A stretch of 64,000 bases of DNA from DCFW01 sp963790715 (GTDB lineage Bacteria; Bacteroidota; Bacteroidia; Bacteroidales; Bacteroidaceae), in assembly GCA_963790715.1 (NCBI GenBank), contig CAWBPN010000016.1:124001-188000 (forward strand). Direction: 5' to 3'. Shown here piece by piece: positions 48,785-57,439 of the stretch. Below the pieces are notes generated by a model. The model did not search any database. It saw only the letters and a list, made by a program, of their open reading frames with translations, and was not told the DNA's origin. Position numbers and translations under genes: made by a program. Numbering within the stretch: the first letter of the stretch is position 1; each line of letters starts with the position of its first letter.

Positions 48785-50044
48785 ATGATAAAGATGAAGC
48801 TTAAATACTTATTATATACATTATTACTCTGCCTGGCAACAGTGATAGATGCGCAAAAGCATCGCGTTTCAAACAATAACGATTTATTATCAACAGCAGA
48901 TAAATTAGCGAATGAATATAAATGGGATGACGCGGTAAACACATATCAGAAATATATCAAATCATTAGGCAAGGCAAAAATTCCGGAAGAAGTACAAACG
49001 AAGCTCAAGCAAGCCAAAATTGGAGCTCAAATGATGAACGGCGTTGAGCAAATCGTAATAATCGACAGTTTAGTGGTGGAAAAAGATTCGTTCCTTGTAA
49101 AATATCAACTCAGCAAGGATGCCGGATTGCTAACTACGTACAAACAATATTTTAAAGCCGACTCCGACGAATATGGCATAGTCTATATTAATGAAATCGG
49201 TAACCGAATGCTTTTCAGTAAAGGCGGCTCATTATACAACAGCACAAAATTAATAGACAAATGGAGTACTCCGCAAATATTGCCTCAACCGGTAAATGTA
49301 CCGGGAGAGAAATGCAATTACCCTTTCATGCAGTCGGACGGTTCAACTCTTTCTTATTCATCAACTGCTGAATCATTGGGAGGATTAGACATTTTTATCA
49401 CGAGTAATGACAGTGCAGATACTTATCTGAAGCCTCAAAATATAGGTATGCCATATAATTCTCCTGATAATGATTACATGTATGCAATTGATGAGATAAA
49501 TAATCTGGGGTGGTTTGCAAGCGACCGCAGGCAACCAGAAAACAAAGTATGCATATATGTATTCATACCAAACAAAACAAAAAAGGTGTATGACCGCACT
49601 ACTATAACGGATAAACAACTTATAGACTTAGCTGAAATACATTCTATCAAAGATACATGGGTTGATAACGACTCGATAGTAAAATCCGGATTGGAAAGAT
49701 TGAAGAACTTAAGAGACTTCAATACTGCAAAAAGTACCAACACCAACGAAAATAATATTTTCATTATTAACGATAATGTAAGCTATACCGGAATAAGCGA
49801 GTTTAAATCACCTGAAGCAAAGGACTTATACAAGCATTATTTACAAATGAAGAATAAACTTCTTCAATCACAAAAAGAGTTGGAAGAAATGCGTGATAAA
49901 TTCGGTAATGCTGATGAAGCTCAAAAGAAAGAGATGTCACCCTCCATTCTTAATTTAGAAAACAAAGTTGTACAATCAATACAAGAAATGAAGAACGAAC
50001 AAAAGGCTATTAGAAATAAAGAAATTCTATACCTTAATAAATAA
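48785..50044 (+). CDS. Exported PD40 (WD40-like beta-propeller) protein
   Basis: A 419-residue exported protein with a signal peptide ending near VIDAQ (residue 23). Residues about 30-80 could form a TPR-like helical pair (DDAVNTYQKYIKSLGKAK). The middle part has PD40-type strands (DEYGIVYINEIGNRMLFSKGG, CNYPFMQSDGSTLSYSSTAESLGGLDIF, NNLGWFASDRRQ), as in OmpA-associated proteins and gliding/type IX factors. The last 90 residues are coiled-coil like (QKELEEMRDKFGNADEAQKKE). No peptidoglycan-binding OmpA domain follows, so this is not a full PorE-type protein. It lies 16 bp before the nucleoside phosphorylase gene. Function unknown. Confidence 0.7.
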   Translation: MIKMKLKYLLYTLLLCLATVIDAQKHRVSNNNDLLSTADKLANEYKWDDAVNTYQKYIKSLGKAKIPEEVQTKLKQAKIGAQMMNGVEQIVIIDSLVVEKDSFLVKYQLSKDAGLLTTYKQYFKADSDEYGIVYINEIGNRMLFSKGGSLYNSTKLIDKWSTPQILPQPVNVPGEKCNYPFMQSDGSTLSYSSTAESLGGLDIFITSNDSADTYLKPQNIGMPYNSPDNDYMYAIDEINNLGWFASDRRQPENKVCIYVFIPNKTKKVYDRTTITDKQLIDLAEIHSIKDTWVDNDSIVKSGLERLKNLRDFNTAKSTNTNENNIFIINDNVSYTGISEFKSPEAKDLYKHYLQMKNKLLQSQKELEEMRDKFGNADEAQKKEMSPSILNLENKVVQSIQEMKNEQKAIRNKEILYLNK

Positions 50045-50060
50045 TATTAATATTGAGATC

Positions 50061-50933
50061 ATGAAAAAATATTTTTCACCGTCGGAACTTATTATTAATG
50101 ATGACGGTTCCATATTCCATTTACATATAAAACCGGGACAGCTAGCTAATAAAATTATTCTGGTTGGAGACCCAGGACGAGTTACTACAGTAGGATCGCA
50201 TTTTGAATCAATTGAATGTGAAATATCATCACGGGAATTTCATACAATAACCGGAATATATAAAGGTAAAAGACTAACGGCTCTGTCAACAGGTATAGGT
50301 TGTGATAACATCGACATAGTTGTCAATGAACTTGATGCCTTGACGAATATCGACTTTAAAACACGTGAAATAAAATCGGAAATAACACCTCTACAATTAG
50401 TAAGGCTGGGAACATGCGGAGGATTGCAGCCAAACACACCGTGCGGTACATATGTAGTAAGCCAAAAATCAATTGGCTTTGACGGACTTCTCAATTTTTA
50501 TGCCGGCAGAAACGACATTTGTGATTTGGAATTTGAAAAAGTTTTCAAAGAATATATGCAATGGAATCCCCAGCTATGTTCTCCATATGTCATAGACAAC
50601 AATGCAGAATTAATCAACCGCATAAATAAAGGTGATATGGTTAACGGCGTTACTATATCATGCGGTGGATTCTTCGGTCCTCAAGGACGCGAATTGCGAC
50701 TTCCGATAGCAGACCCGAGACAAAATGAGAAAATAGAAAAGTTCGAACATAACGGATACAAAATAACCAATTATGAAATGGAAAGTTCTGCTTTGGCAGG
50801 TTTATCAAGATTGATGGGACACCAAGCCATGACAGTATGCATGGTTGTGGCAAACCGCTTACAGCAAAACGCTAATGCGGATTATAAGAATACCATAGAT
50901 GGATTAATCAAAAAAGTAGTTGACAGAATATGA
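50061..50933 (+). CDS. Nucleoside phosphorylase (uridine phosphorylase-like)
   Basis: A 290-residue enzyme of the PNP/UDP phosphorylase family: nucleoside plus phosphate gives base plus ribose-1-phosphate. The diagnostic parts are VGDPGRV with the phosphate-binding Arg near residue 40, STGIGCDNIDIVVNEL, LVRLGTCGGLQP and the base/ribose-site NYEMESSALAGLSRLMG near residue 238. The layout and length fit a uridine phosphorylase-type salvage enzyme; base specificity is not certain. It follows the PD40 gene by 16 bp and is 133 bp upstream of dnaK, separated by the dnaK promoter region. Confidence 0.88.
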   Translation: MKKYFSPSELIINDDGSIFHLHIKPGQLANKIILVGDPGRVTTVGSHFESIECEISSREFHTITGIYKGKRLTALSTGIGCDNIDIVVNELDALTNIDFKTREIKSEITPLQLVRLGTCGGLQPNTPCGTYVVSQKSIGFDGLLNFYAGRNDICDLEFEKVFKEYMQWNPQLCSPYVIDNNAELINRINKGDMVNGVTISCGGFFGPQGRELRLPIADPRQNEKIEKFEHNGYKITNYEMESSALAGLSRLMGHQAMTVCMVVANRLQQNANADYKNTIDGLIKKVVDRI

Positions 50934-50968
50934 CACAGCTTCTGCCATTAAGTCAGTTCAGATAAACC

Positions 50969-50985
50969 TTGGCACACCCTTTGTT
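50969..50985 (+). promoter_or_regulatory. Sigma-54-like promoter upstream of dnaK
   Basis: TTGGCACACCCTTTGTT matches the sigma-54 -24/-12 form (YTGGCACGRNNNTTGCW) at 14 of 17 positions. GG and the G of the -12 box keep the N10 spacing; the final C of GC is T. It lies about 82 bp before the dnaK ATG. No TAnnTTTG box competes closely. An rpoN gene is not in this window. Confidence 0.5.
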
Positions 50986-51000
50986 AAAATTAAAGTAACA

Positions 51001-51022
51001 TGCCTATTATAACAAATAGGCA
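51001..51022 (+). other. Inverted repeat in the dnaK leader
   Basis: TGCCTATT pairs with AATAGGCA over a 6-nt loop. If transcription starts about 12 bp after the -12 box, this hairpin is at the very 5' end of the mRNA. It differs from the CIRCE operator. Confidence 0.6.
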
Positions 51023-51066
51023 AAGAAATGGAATTTAAAGAATAACAAATAAAAAGATATAAAATT

Positions 51067-53028
51067 ATGGGAAAAGTAATTGGAATTGACTTAGGAACTA
51101 CAAATTCATGCGTTGCCGTATTTGAAGGCAATGAACCGGTAGTAATTGCAAATAGTGAAGGCAAACGTACAACACCATCTGTGGTATCATTTGCAGAAGA
51201 CGGTGAACGCAAAATAGGCGACCCGGCTAAACGTCAAGCCATCACAAACCCTGGTCGTACTGTTTTTTCTATTAAACGTTTTATGGGTGAAAATTGTGAT
51301 CAGGTAACAAAAGAGATTGCACGTGTACCTTACAAGGTAGTAAAAAGCGACAACAATATGCCACGAGTTGACATCGACGGCAAACTATATACACCTCAAG
51401 AAATCTCTGCAATGGTACTTCAAAAGATGAAGAAAACAGCTGAGGATTATTTGGGACAAGAAGTAAAAGAAGCTGTTATTACAGTTCCTGCATACTTCAG
51501 CGATTCTCAACGTCAGGCAACAAAAGAAGCCGGACAAATTGCCGGATTGGAAGTTAAACGTATCGTTAACGAGCCTACTGCTGCGGCTTTAGCTTATGGC
51601 ATAGACAAGACGAACAAGGATATGAAGATTGCGGTTTTCGATCTTGGTGGTGGTACATTTGATATCTCTATTCTTGATTTCGGTAGTGGTGTATTTGAAG
51701 TACTTTCTACAAACGGTGATACCCACTTGGGTGGTGATGATTTTGACCAAGTAATCATTGACTGGTTGGCAAGCGAGTTTATGAACGAAGAGAATGTTGA
51801 TCTTCGTAAAGACCCGATGGCTTTACAACGTTTGAAAGAAGCTGCTGAAAAGGCAAAAATTGAATTATCTTCAACAACAAGCACAGAGATTAATTTACCA
51901 TATATCACTTCAGTCGGAGGTGTTCCAAAGCACTTGGTTAAAACATTAACACGTGCAAAATTCGAACAATTGGCCGACAGCTTGATTCAAGCTTGTATCG
52001 AACCATGCCGCAAGGCTATGTCAGATGCTAAATTGACAAATAACGATATTGATGAAGTTATCCTAGTTGGTGGTTCATCTCGTATACCGGCAGTTCAGAA
52101 ATTAGTTGAGAATTATTTCGGCAAAGTTCCTTCAAAAGGTGTTAACCCCGACGAAGTCGTTGCAGTAGGTGCAGCTATACAAGGCGCTGTGTTGACTGAT
52201 GAAATCAAAGGCGTTGTATTACTTGATGTCACTCCGTTGTCAATGGGTATTGAAACATTAGGAGGCGTAATGACCAAATTAATTGATGCCAATACGACCA
52301 TACCATGTAAAAAGAGTGAAGTGTTCTCAACAGCAGCTGACAACCAAACAGAGGTAACAATTCACGTACTGCAAGGTGAACGCCCTATGGCAGCACAAAA
52401 CAAATCAATAGGTCAATTCAACCTAACAGGTATTACTCCTGCCCGCCGCGGAATTCCTCAAATTGAAGTAACATTCGATATAGATGCCAACGGTATATTA
52501 AATGTATCTGCAAAGGATAAAGCTACAGGTAAAGAGCAAAAGATTCGTATTGAAGCATCATCAGGCTTAAGCAAAGATGAAATTGATAGAATGAAAGCTG
52601 AAGCTCAGTCTAATGAAGCTGCTGATAAGAAAGAACGCGAAAAGATTGATAAGCTCAATCAGGCCGATAGCATGATATTTACTACAGAAAGCCAGTTGAA
52701 AGAAAACGCAGATAAGATACCGGCAGATAAAAAGAGCGCTATAGAAGCTGCATTGGAGAAGCTAAAGACTGCACACAAATCACAAGATGTGGCTGCTATC
52801 GATTCGGCAATGGCTGAAATCAATACAGCATGGCAGGCTGCAAGTGCAGAGATGTATAGCCAAACTGGAGCACAACAACCAGGTGCCAGTGCAGGAGCAG
52901 GTGCATCTGCAGGTGCCAATCAACAACAAGCTAACCAACAACAGGCAAATCAAGGTCCAAGCAATAACCAATCAGGTGATAAAGGTGGTGAAAATGTACA
53001 AGATGCAGACTTTGAAGAAGTGAAATAA
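51067..53028 (+). CDS. dnaK: Chaperone protein DnaK (Hsp70)
   Basis: The main Hsp70 chaperone; folds and protects proteins in an ATP cycle with DnaJ and GrpE. The 653-residue length is normal. The nucleotide-binding domain shows GIDLGTTNSCVAVFEG, the hinge VPAYFSDSQRQATKEAG, IVNEPTAAALAYGID and DLGGGTFDIS; the linker VVLLDVTPLS leads to the substrate domain; a helical lid follows. The tail is rich in Gln, Ala and Gly and ends in the acidic DADFEEVK motif. dnaJ and grpE are not adjacent. It has its own promoter region and a clear terminator. Confidence 0.98.
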   Translation: MGKVIGIDLGTTNSCVAVFEGNEPVVIANSEGKRTTPSVVSFAEDGERKIGDPAKRQAITNPGRTVFSIKRFMGENCDQVTKEIARVPYKVVKSDNNMPRVDIDGKLYTPQEISAMVLQKMKKTAEDYLGQEVKEAVITVPAYFSDSQRQATKEAGQIAGLEVKRIVNEPTAAALAYGIDKTNKDMKIAVFDLGGGTFDISILDFGSGVFEVLSTNGDTHLGGDDFDQVIIDWLASEFMNEENVDLRKDPMALQRLKEAAEKAKIELSSTTSTEINLPYITSVGGVPKHLVKTLTRAKFEQLADSLIQACIEPCRKAMSDAKLTNNDIDEVILVGGSSRIPAVQKLVENYFGKVPSKGVNPDEVVAVGAAIQGAVLTDEIKGVVLLDVTPLSMGIETLGGVMTKLIDANTTIPCKKSEVFSTAADNQTEVTIHVLQGERPMAAQNKSIGQFNLTGITPARRGIPQIEVTFDIDANGILNVSAKDKATGKEQKIRIEASSGLSKDEIDRMKAEAQSNEAADKKEREKIDKLNQADSMIFTTESQLKENADKIPADKKSAIEAALEKLKTAHKSQDVAAIDSAMAEINTAWQAASAEMYSQTGAQQPGASAGAGASAGANQQQANQQQANQGPSNNQSGDKGGENVQDADFEEVK

Positions 53029-53045
53029 ACAGAAACAAATACCTA

Positions 53046-53083
53046 AAAAAGAGGTTGTATGAAAATGTTACAACCTCTTTTTT
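53046..53083 (+). terminator. Intrinsic terminator of dnaK
   Basis: GAGGTTGTA pairs with TACAACCTC over a 9-nt loop, flanked by A6 and T6 runs. It starts 17 bp after the dnaK stop. Confidence 0.92.
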
Positions 53084-53148
53084 ATTAATATAATGGTCGT
53101 TTCCATAACAATCCTTTTCTTTTATTTTTTTATTGTTTACATAATTAG

Positions 53149-53156
53149 TATTTTTG
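53149..53156 (+). promoter_or_regulatory. -7 promoter element for nadE
   Basis: TATTTTTG matches TAnnTTTG, 26 bp before the ATG at 53183. It lies inside the longer upstream reading from 53093, which supports the shorter start. Confidence 0.55.
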
Positions 53157-53182
53157 CACCCACAACAATAAAGCATAAACAA

Positions 53183-55114
53183 ATGAAATATGGATTTGTA
53201 AAGGTTGCATCTGCTGTACCTCATGTAACAGTGGCTGGCTGTAAGGAGAATGTACAACGAATCGAAAATCAGATAGTATCGGCAAACAGCAAAGGTGCAC
53301 AAGTGGTGGTATTTCCTGAAATGTGCTTGACAGGATATACATGTGCAGACCTTTTTGCTCAGCAACTGCTTTTTGAGGAAGCGGAAATGGCTTTGATGCA
53401 AATCCTTAATGACACAAGATTACTCGATATAATTTCTATAATAGGTCTGCCTATTTCACAAGGAGACAGGATACTTAACGCTGCTGCCATAATACAACAC
53501 GGTAAAATACTTGGTGTGGCAGTGAAAACATTCTTGCCTAATTACAAAGAATATTATGAGCAAAGATGGTTTTCACCTGCATCGCAATTAATAAATGATT
53601 CAGTACAACTCTGCGGACATAAAGTGACTGTAGGAAATAATTTGCTATTCGATGCGACCGACTTCTGTTTTGGCGTTGAAATATGCGAAGACGTATGGGC
53701 ACCTGTACCACCAAGTTCAAATTTGTCATTAATGGGTGCAGAGATAATGTTTAATCTTTCGGCAAGTGACGACGTCATCGGAAAATATGATTATTTAAAT
53801 CAATTATTATCACAACAATCGGCTCGTAATTTATGCGGTTACGTATATAGTTCGGCCGGATTCGGTGAGAGTTCAACCGATTTGGTTTTCAGCGGGAAGT
53901 GTATGATATATGAAAACGGAGTTTGCCTTGCAGCCAATGAACGCTTTTCCATTGATGAACAAATGGTAATAAGTGAAATAGACGTTGAGCGTTTAAGAAT
54001 GGAACGCAGGGTTAATCGTACGTTTGCAGAATGTAGCGGAATAATGAACGGACATTTCAATGTCGTACATATACCGACAGAACAGACGCAAGTTCGTGAA
54101 TTGGAATTGACACGCAAAATCAATCCTCTACCATTCGTCCCACAAGGTGAAGCATTAGATAAAAATTGCCAAGAGGCATTTGAAATACAAGTTGCCGGAC
54201 TAGCCAAAAGAATAAATCATACTAATGCCAAGACAGTAGTAGTCGGTATCAGCGGTGGATTGGATTCTACACTGGCATTATTGGTATGTGTAAAAACATT
54301 TGATAAACTTGAACTTTCGAGAAAAGGCATTATAGGAGTAACAATGCCCGGATTCGGTACTACCGACCGTACATATAATAATGCACTAAGCTTAATGTCG
54401 ACTTTAGGGGTTACAATAAATGAAATTAGTATTAAAGATGCATGTTTGCAACATTTTAAAGACATTGGCCATGATGTGAATGTTCATGACGTTACGTATG
54501 AGAATTCTCAAGCGCGTGAACGTACACAAATATTAATGGACATTGCAAATCAGACAGATGGGTTGGTTATCGGCACCGGAGATTTGTCTGAACTTGCACT
54601 CGGATGGGCAACATATAATGGCGACCACATGTCAATGTATGCAGTGAATGTCAGCATTCCGAAAACATTAGTCCGCCACTTGGTGGCTTGGACATCTGCG
54701 AAGAAAGACATTGACGAAAAATCGCGTGAAACTCTCAAAGATATATTGGATACGCCAATAAGTCCTGAATTGATACCGGCTGATGAAAACGGGCAAATAT
54801 CCCAAATAACCGAAGACCTAGTAGGTCCTTATGAATTGCATGATTTCTTTCTGTACTATTTTATGCGCTTCGGATTCAGGCCTGCAAAAATTTATTACCT
54901 CGCAACACGTGCATTTATAAACAAGTATACAGATGACATAATAAAGAAGTGGTTAGGAGTATTCTTTAGTAGATTTTTCAGTCAACAGTTCAAGCGTTCA
55001 TGCTTGCCCGATGGGCCTAAAGTCGGGAGCGTGGCAATCAGTCCGCGTGGCGACTGGCGCATGCCGAGTGATGCCAGCTCCGCATTATGGCTCAAAGAAA
55101 TCGAAGAGCTTTAA
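53183..55114 (+). CDS. nadE: Glutamine-dependent NAD(+) synthase
   Basis: Makes NAD from deamido-NAD, ATP and glutamine; the last step of NAD synthesis. 643 residues from the ATG at 53183 (MKYGFVKVASAVP). An upstream reading would add a 30-residue hydrophobic leader but starts before the -7 box and does not belong to this cytoplasmic enzyme. The N-terminal nitrilase-type glutaminase domain has Glu in FPEMCLTGY, Lys in FLPNYKEYYE and Cys in FGVEICEDVWAP. The synthetase domain has the P-loop GISGGLDSTLALLV and GTGDLSELALGW. Its stop overlaps that of the convergent S46 gene by 4 bp. Confidence 0.95.
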   Translation: MKYGFVKVASAVPHVTVAGCKENVQRIENQIVSANSKGAQVVVFPEMCLTGYTCADLFAQQLLFEEAEMALMQILNDTRLLDIISIIGLPISQGDRILNAAAIIQHGKILGVAVKTFLPNYKEYYEQRWFSPASQLINDSVQLCGHKVTVGNNLLFDATDFCFGVEICEDVWAPVPPSSNLSLMGAEIMFNLSASDDVIGKYDYLNQLLSQQSARNLCGYVYSSAGFGESSTDLVFSGKCMIYENGVCLAANERFSIDEQMVISEIDVERLRMERRVNRTFAECSGIMNGHFNVVHIPTEQTQVRELELTRKINPLPFVPQGEALDKNCQEAFEIQVAGLAKRINHTNAKTVVVGISGGLDSTLALLVCVKTFDKLELSRKGIIGVTMPGFGTTDRTYNNALSLMSTLGVTINEISIKDACLQHFKDIGHDVNVHDVTYENSQARERTQILMDIANQTDGLVIGTGDLSELALGWATYNGDHMSMYAVNVSIPKTLVRHLVAWTSAKKDIDEKSRETLKDILDTPISPELIPADENGQISQITEDLVGPYELHDFFLYYFMRFGFRPAKIYYLATRAFINKYTDDIIKKWLGVFFSRFFSQQFKRSCLPDGPKVGSVAISPRGDWRMPSDASSALWLKEIEEL

Positions 55115-57282
55115 TCATCTACGATTTTCATTTCATTTATCAAATTAGGACATTCTCCATATTTGTCAATTAAGAACAATACATAGCGGATATCTACGCA
55201 AATACATCTTTGCAAATCTTTATTGAAGCTTATATCGCCGCTAAGTGACTCCCAATTGCCGTCAAATGCAGCTCCGATCAATTCGCCTTTGGCATTGAGA
55301 ACAGGACTGCCTGAATTTCCACCGGTGATGTCATTAGTCGTAAGAAAACATGTAGGCATTTCACCGTCTTTCATCGCATAGCGTCCGAAATCTTTAGCTT
55401 CGTACAGTTGTTTTAGTTTAGCCGGCACCACAAACTCAGGGTTTGTAGGGTCTTCTTTTTCCATTACACCTTTCAGTGTTGTATAGTAGTTATAGTGAAT
55501 TCCGTCTTTAGGATTGCATGATTTTACATTGCCATAAGTAAGACGAATTGTGAAATTAGCGTCAGGATAATGTGCATGAGTAGAATCCATTTCACATAAA
55601 CCGCGTATATATGTTTTGTGAAGAAGATTAAGTTTTCCACTTAACGTGTATAGCGAATCCATCATTACTGCATAAGCATTCCCTACCGATGCTGTGAATA
55701 AGTGAAGCATGTCTTTGTCAATATCTTTTTCAGTTGGATGTTTACAAAACGCCTCTAAATTCTTACGTGATGAGAATATAGAATTATCATACATGTCATC
55801 AATAAATTTATCATAATTACCTTTGTATTTTCCTTCTATAACCTTATAAAAAGTAGGACGGTATTGGGCACTTACCATTTGAGCATAAAGAGGTAATAAT
55901 ACTTTCGCCACCTTACGATCCACTTCCTTGTCAAAATCGTTGTTATATACTTCACGGTACATTGTATCAAGGCGTGCACGTCTGATAGCAATAAGAGAAT
56001 CGTTTTTACGTTTGAATGCTTCAACATAATTAGTTAAAGCCACAGTCGGTTCATGCATATCTATACTATTAAATGTCTCAACAAAGCAAGTATTGCGATA
56101 ATCAAGTGGTGTTATTTTATTGATAATATCATCAATATACTTTATTACGTGTTCGTATGCAGTATCGTGCTTTTGATTGGCAAATTGCATAAACTCATGT
56201 TCCTGACCTTTCTTTGCCTCGCGCACTTTATTTGCTATTATTGCCTTATTCATTCCGATTGAGTTCTTCCAATAGTTTGCGCTCATAGCAAATTTCGAAG
56301 CATACATAATGCGTATGCGATCACTTGCAGCCATCTCTTTGCTTAACACACCCTGACGTGCTTCACGAACACGAATTCGCGGAGTATTTTTTGCATCCAT
56401 ACGCTCCTGCACTTCGCTTGCAGTAAGATATCTGCTTGTATGTCCCGGGAAACCCATAATCATTGCATAGTCTCCATCTTCGATACCTTTAACCGATACT
56501 TTAAGATATTTCTTTACATGCAGAGGTACATTATCTTTGCTGTATTTGGCAGGTTCCCCATTAGGTGCCGCATAAATTCTGAACATCGAGAAATCGCCGG
56601 TATGGCGCGGCCACATCCAATTATCAGTTTCACCACCGAATTTTCCGATACTTTGCGGCGGAGCAGCCACAAGGCGAACATCATTATACACCTTATAATA
56701 TATTAAATAGTAACTATTACCTGCATAATAAGGAAGCACCTGTGGTTCAATATGACTTACATCTTTATACCGACCTTCTTTTTTTAAACGCTCACCAAGT
56801 TGTGAACAATATACATTACCCAATGATTCTATTTCAGTGGTACGTCCGCTCTTAATATCAGCTTTGACAGTATCGGTAACATCAATTATCCTGTCTACAA
56901 AACGGAACTCAAGGTCTTCTGATGGAAGTTCTTCACTCCTATTTTTAGACCAAAAACCGTTAGTCAAATAATCGTGCTCCACTGAACTATGTTGTTGTAT
57001 CGCCTCAAAACCGCAATGGTGATTAGTCAACACCAAGCCATCCGGAGATATTATTTCACCTGTACAACCACGTCCGAATATTCCAACAGCATCTTTCAAA
57101 GATATTCCATACTGATTATATATGCTGTCGGCATCAACCATAAGACCCTGTTTTTTCATTAAATCTATGGAATTTTGTGCTTTCAACAATTGTAGCAACC
57201 ACATTCCCTCATCAGCTTTGACATACTGATTACCTATTATTAATAGTAATGAAACTAAGAATAAAGATACAACTTTCTTCAT
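55111..57282 (-). CDS. S46-family dipeptidyl peptidase (DPP7-like)
   Basis: A 723-residue serine dipeptidyl peptidase of family S46, secreted to the periplasm (signal peptide to about KADEG, residue 24). The triad is visible: His in TNHHCGFEAIQQHSS (residue 88-89), Asp in the METDNWMWPRHTGDF region with FGGETDNWMWP, and Ser in TGGNSGSP. The residue that separates DPP7 (Gly) from DPP11 (Arg) in the family falls in AFDGNWE and is Gly, so preference for hydrophobic P1 residues is predicted. The start at 57282 is chosen because a longer reading begins in the -7 box. Related enzymes serve peptide-based nutrition. Confidence 0.9.
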   Translation of the reverse strand: MKKVVSLFLVSLLLIIGNQYVKADEGMWLLQLLKAQNSIDLMKKQGLMVDADSIYNQYGISLKDAVGIFGRGCTGEIISPDGLVLTNHHCGFEAIQQHSSVEHDYLTNGFWSKNRSEELPSEDLEFRFVDRIIDVTDTVKADIKSGRTTEIESLGNVYCSQLGERLKKEGRYKDVSHIEPQVLPYYAGNSYYLIYYKVYNDVRLVAAPPQSIGKFGGETDNWMWPRHTGDFSMFRIYAAPNGEPAKYSKDNVPLHVKKYLKVSVKGIEDGDYAMIMGFPGHTSRYLTASEVQERMDAKNTPRIRVREARQGVLSKEMAASDRIRIMYASKFAMSANYWKNSIGMNKAIIANKVREAKKGQEHEFMQFANQKHDTAYEHVIKYIDDIINKITPLDYRNTCFVETFNSIDMHEPTVALTNYVEAFKRKNDSLIAIRRARLDTMYREVYNNDFDKEVDRKVAKVLLPLYAQMVSAQYRPTFYKVIEGKYKGNYDKFIDDMYDNSIFSSRKNLEAFCKHPTEKDIDKDMLHLFTASVGNAYAVMMDSLYTLSGKLNLLHKTYIRGLCEMDSTHAHYPDANFTIRLTYGNVKSCNPKDGIHYNYYTTLKGVMEKEDPTNPEFVVPAKLKQLYEAKDFGRYAMKDGEMPTCFLTTNDITGGNSGSPVLNAKGELIGAAFDGNWESLSGDISFNKDLQRCICVDIRYVLFLIDKYGECPNLINEMKIVDD

Positions 57283-57309
57283 ATATAAACATTCATTTAA
57301 TTTAAGGTG

Positions 57310-57342
57310 CAAATATATAGATTATCGAAAAACAATCGTCAA
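57310..57342 (-). promoter_or_regulatory. Promoter of the S46 peptidase gene
   Basis: On the minus strand TATATTTG (57310-57317) with TTG (57340-57342) 22 bp upstream fits the Bacteroidetes promoter form. It sits about 28 bp before the ATG at 57282 and would overlap a longer start at 57312. Confidence 0.6.
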
Positions 57343-57388
57343 TAGTTTAAAAAAACTTCGAAAATAATGGAAAATAGATTTTATTTAA

Positions 57389-57396
57389 TAACTTTG
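57389..57396 (+). promoter_or_regulatory. -7 promoter element for the REC-kinase gene
   Basis: TAACTTTG matches TAnnTTTG, 43 bp before the ATG at 57440. No -33 TTTG is seen. Confidence 0.45.
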
Positions 57397-57439
57397 AATC
57401 ATTATTAATTGAAACACTGTAAAATCACAATCATAAAAA

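Noticed and set aside
51001..51022. dnaK leader inverted repeat as a CIRCE operator
   Set aside because: CIRCE has the TTAGCACTC/GAGTGCTAA form; this repeat is unrelated.
53093..53182. N-terminal hydrophobic extension of NadE as a signal peptide
   Set aside because: It begins upstream of the TAnnTTTG box and the enzyme is cytoplasmic; the ATG at 53183 gives the normal family start.
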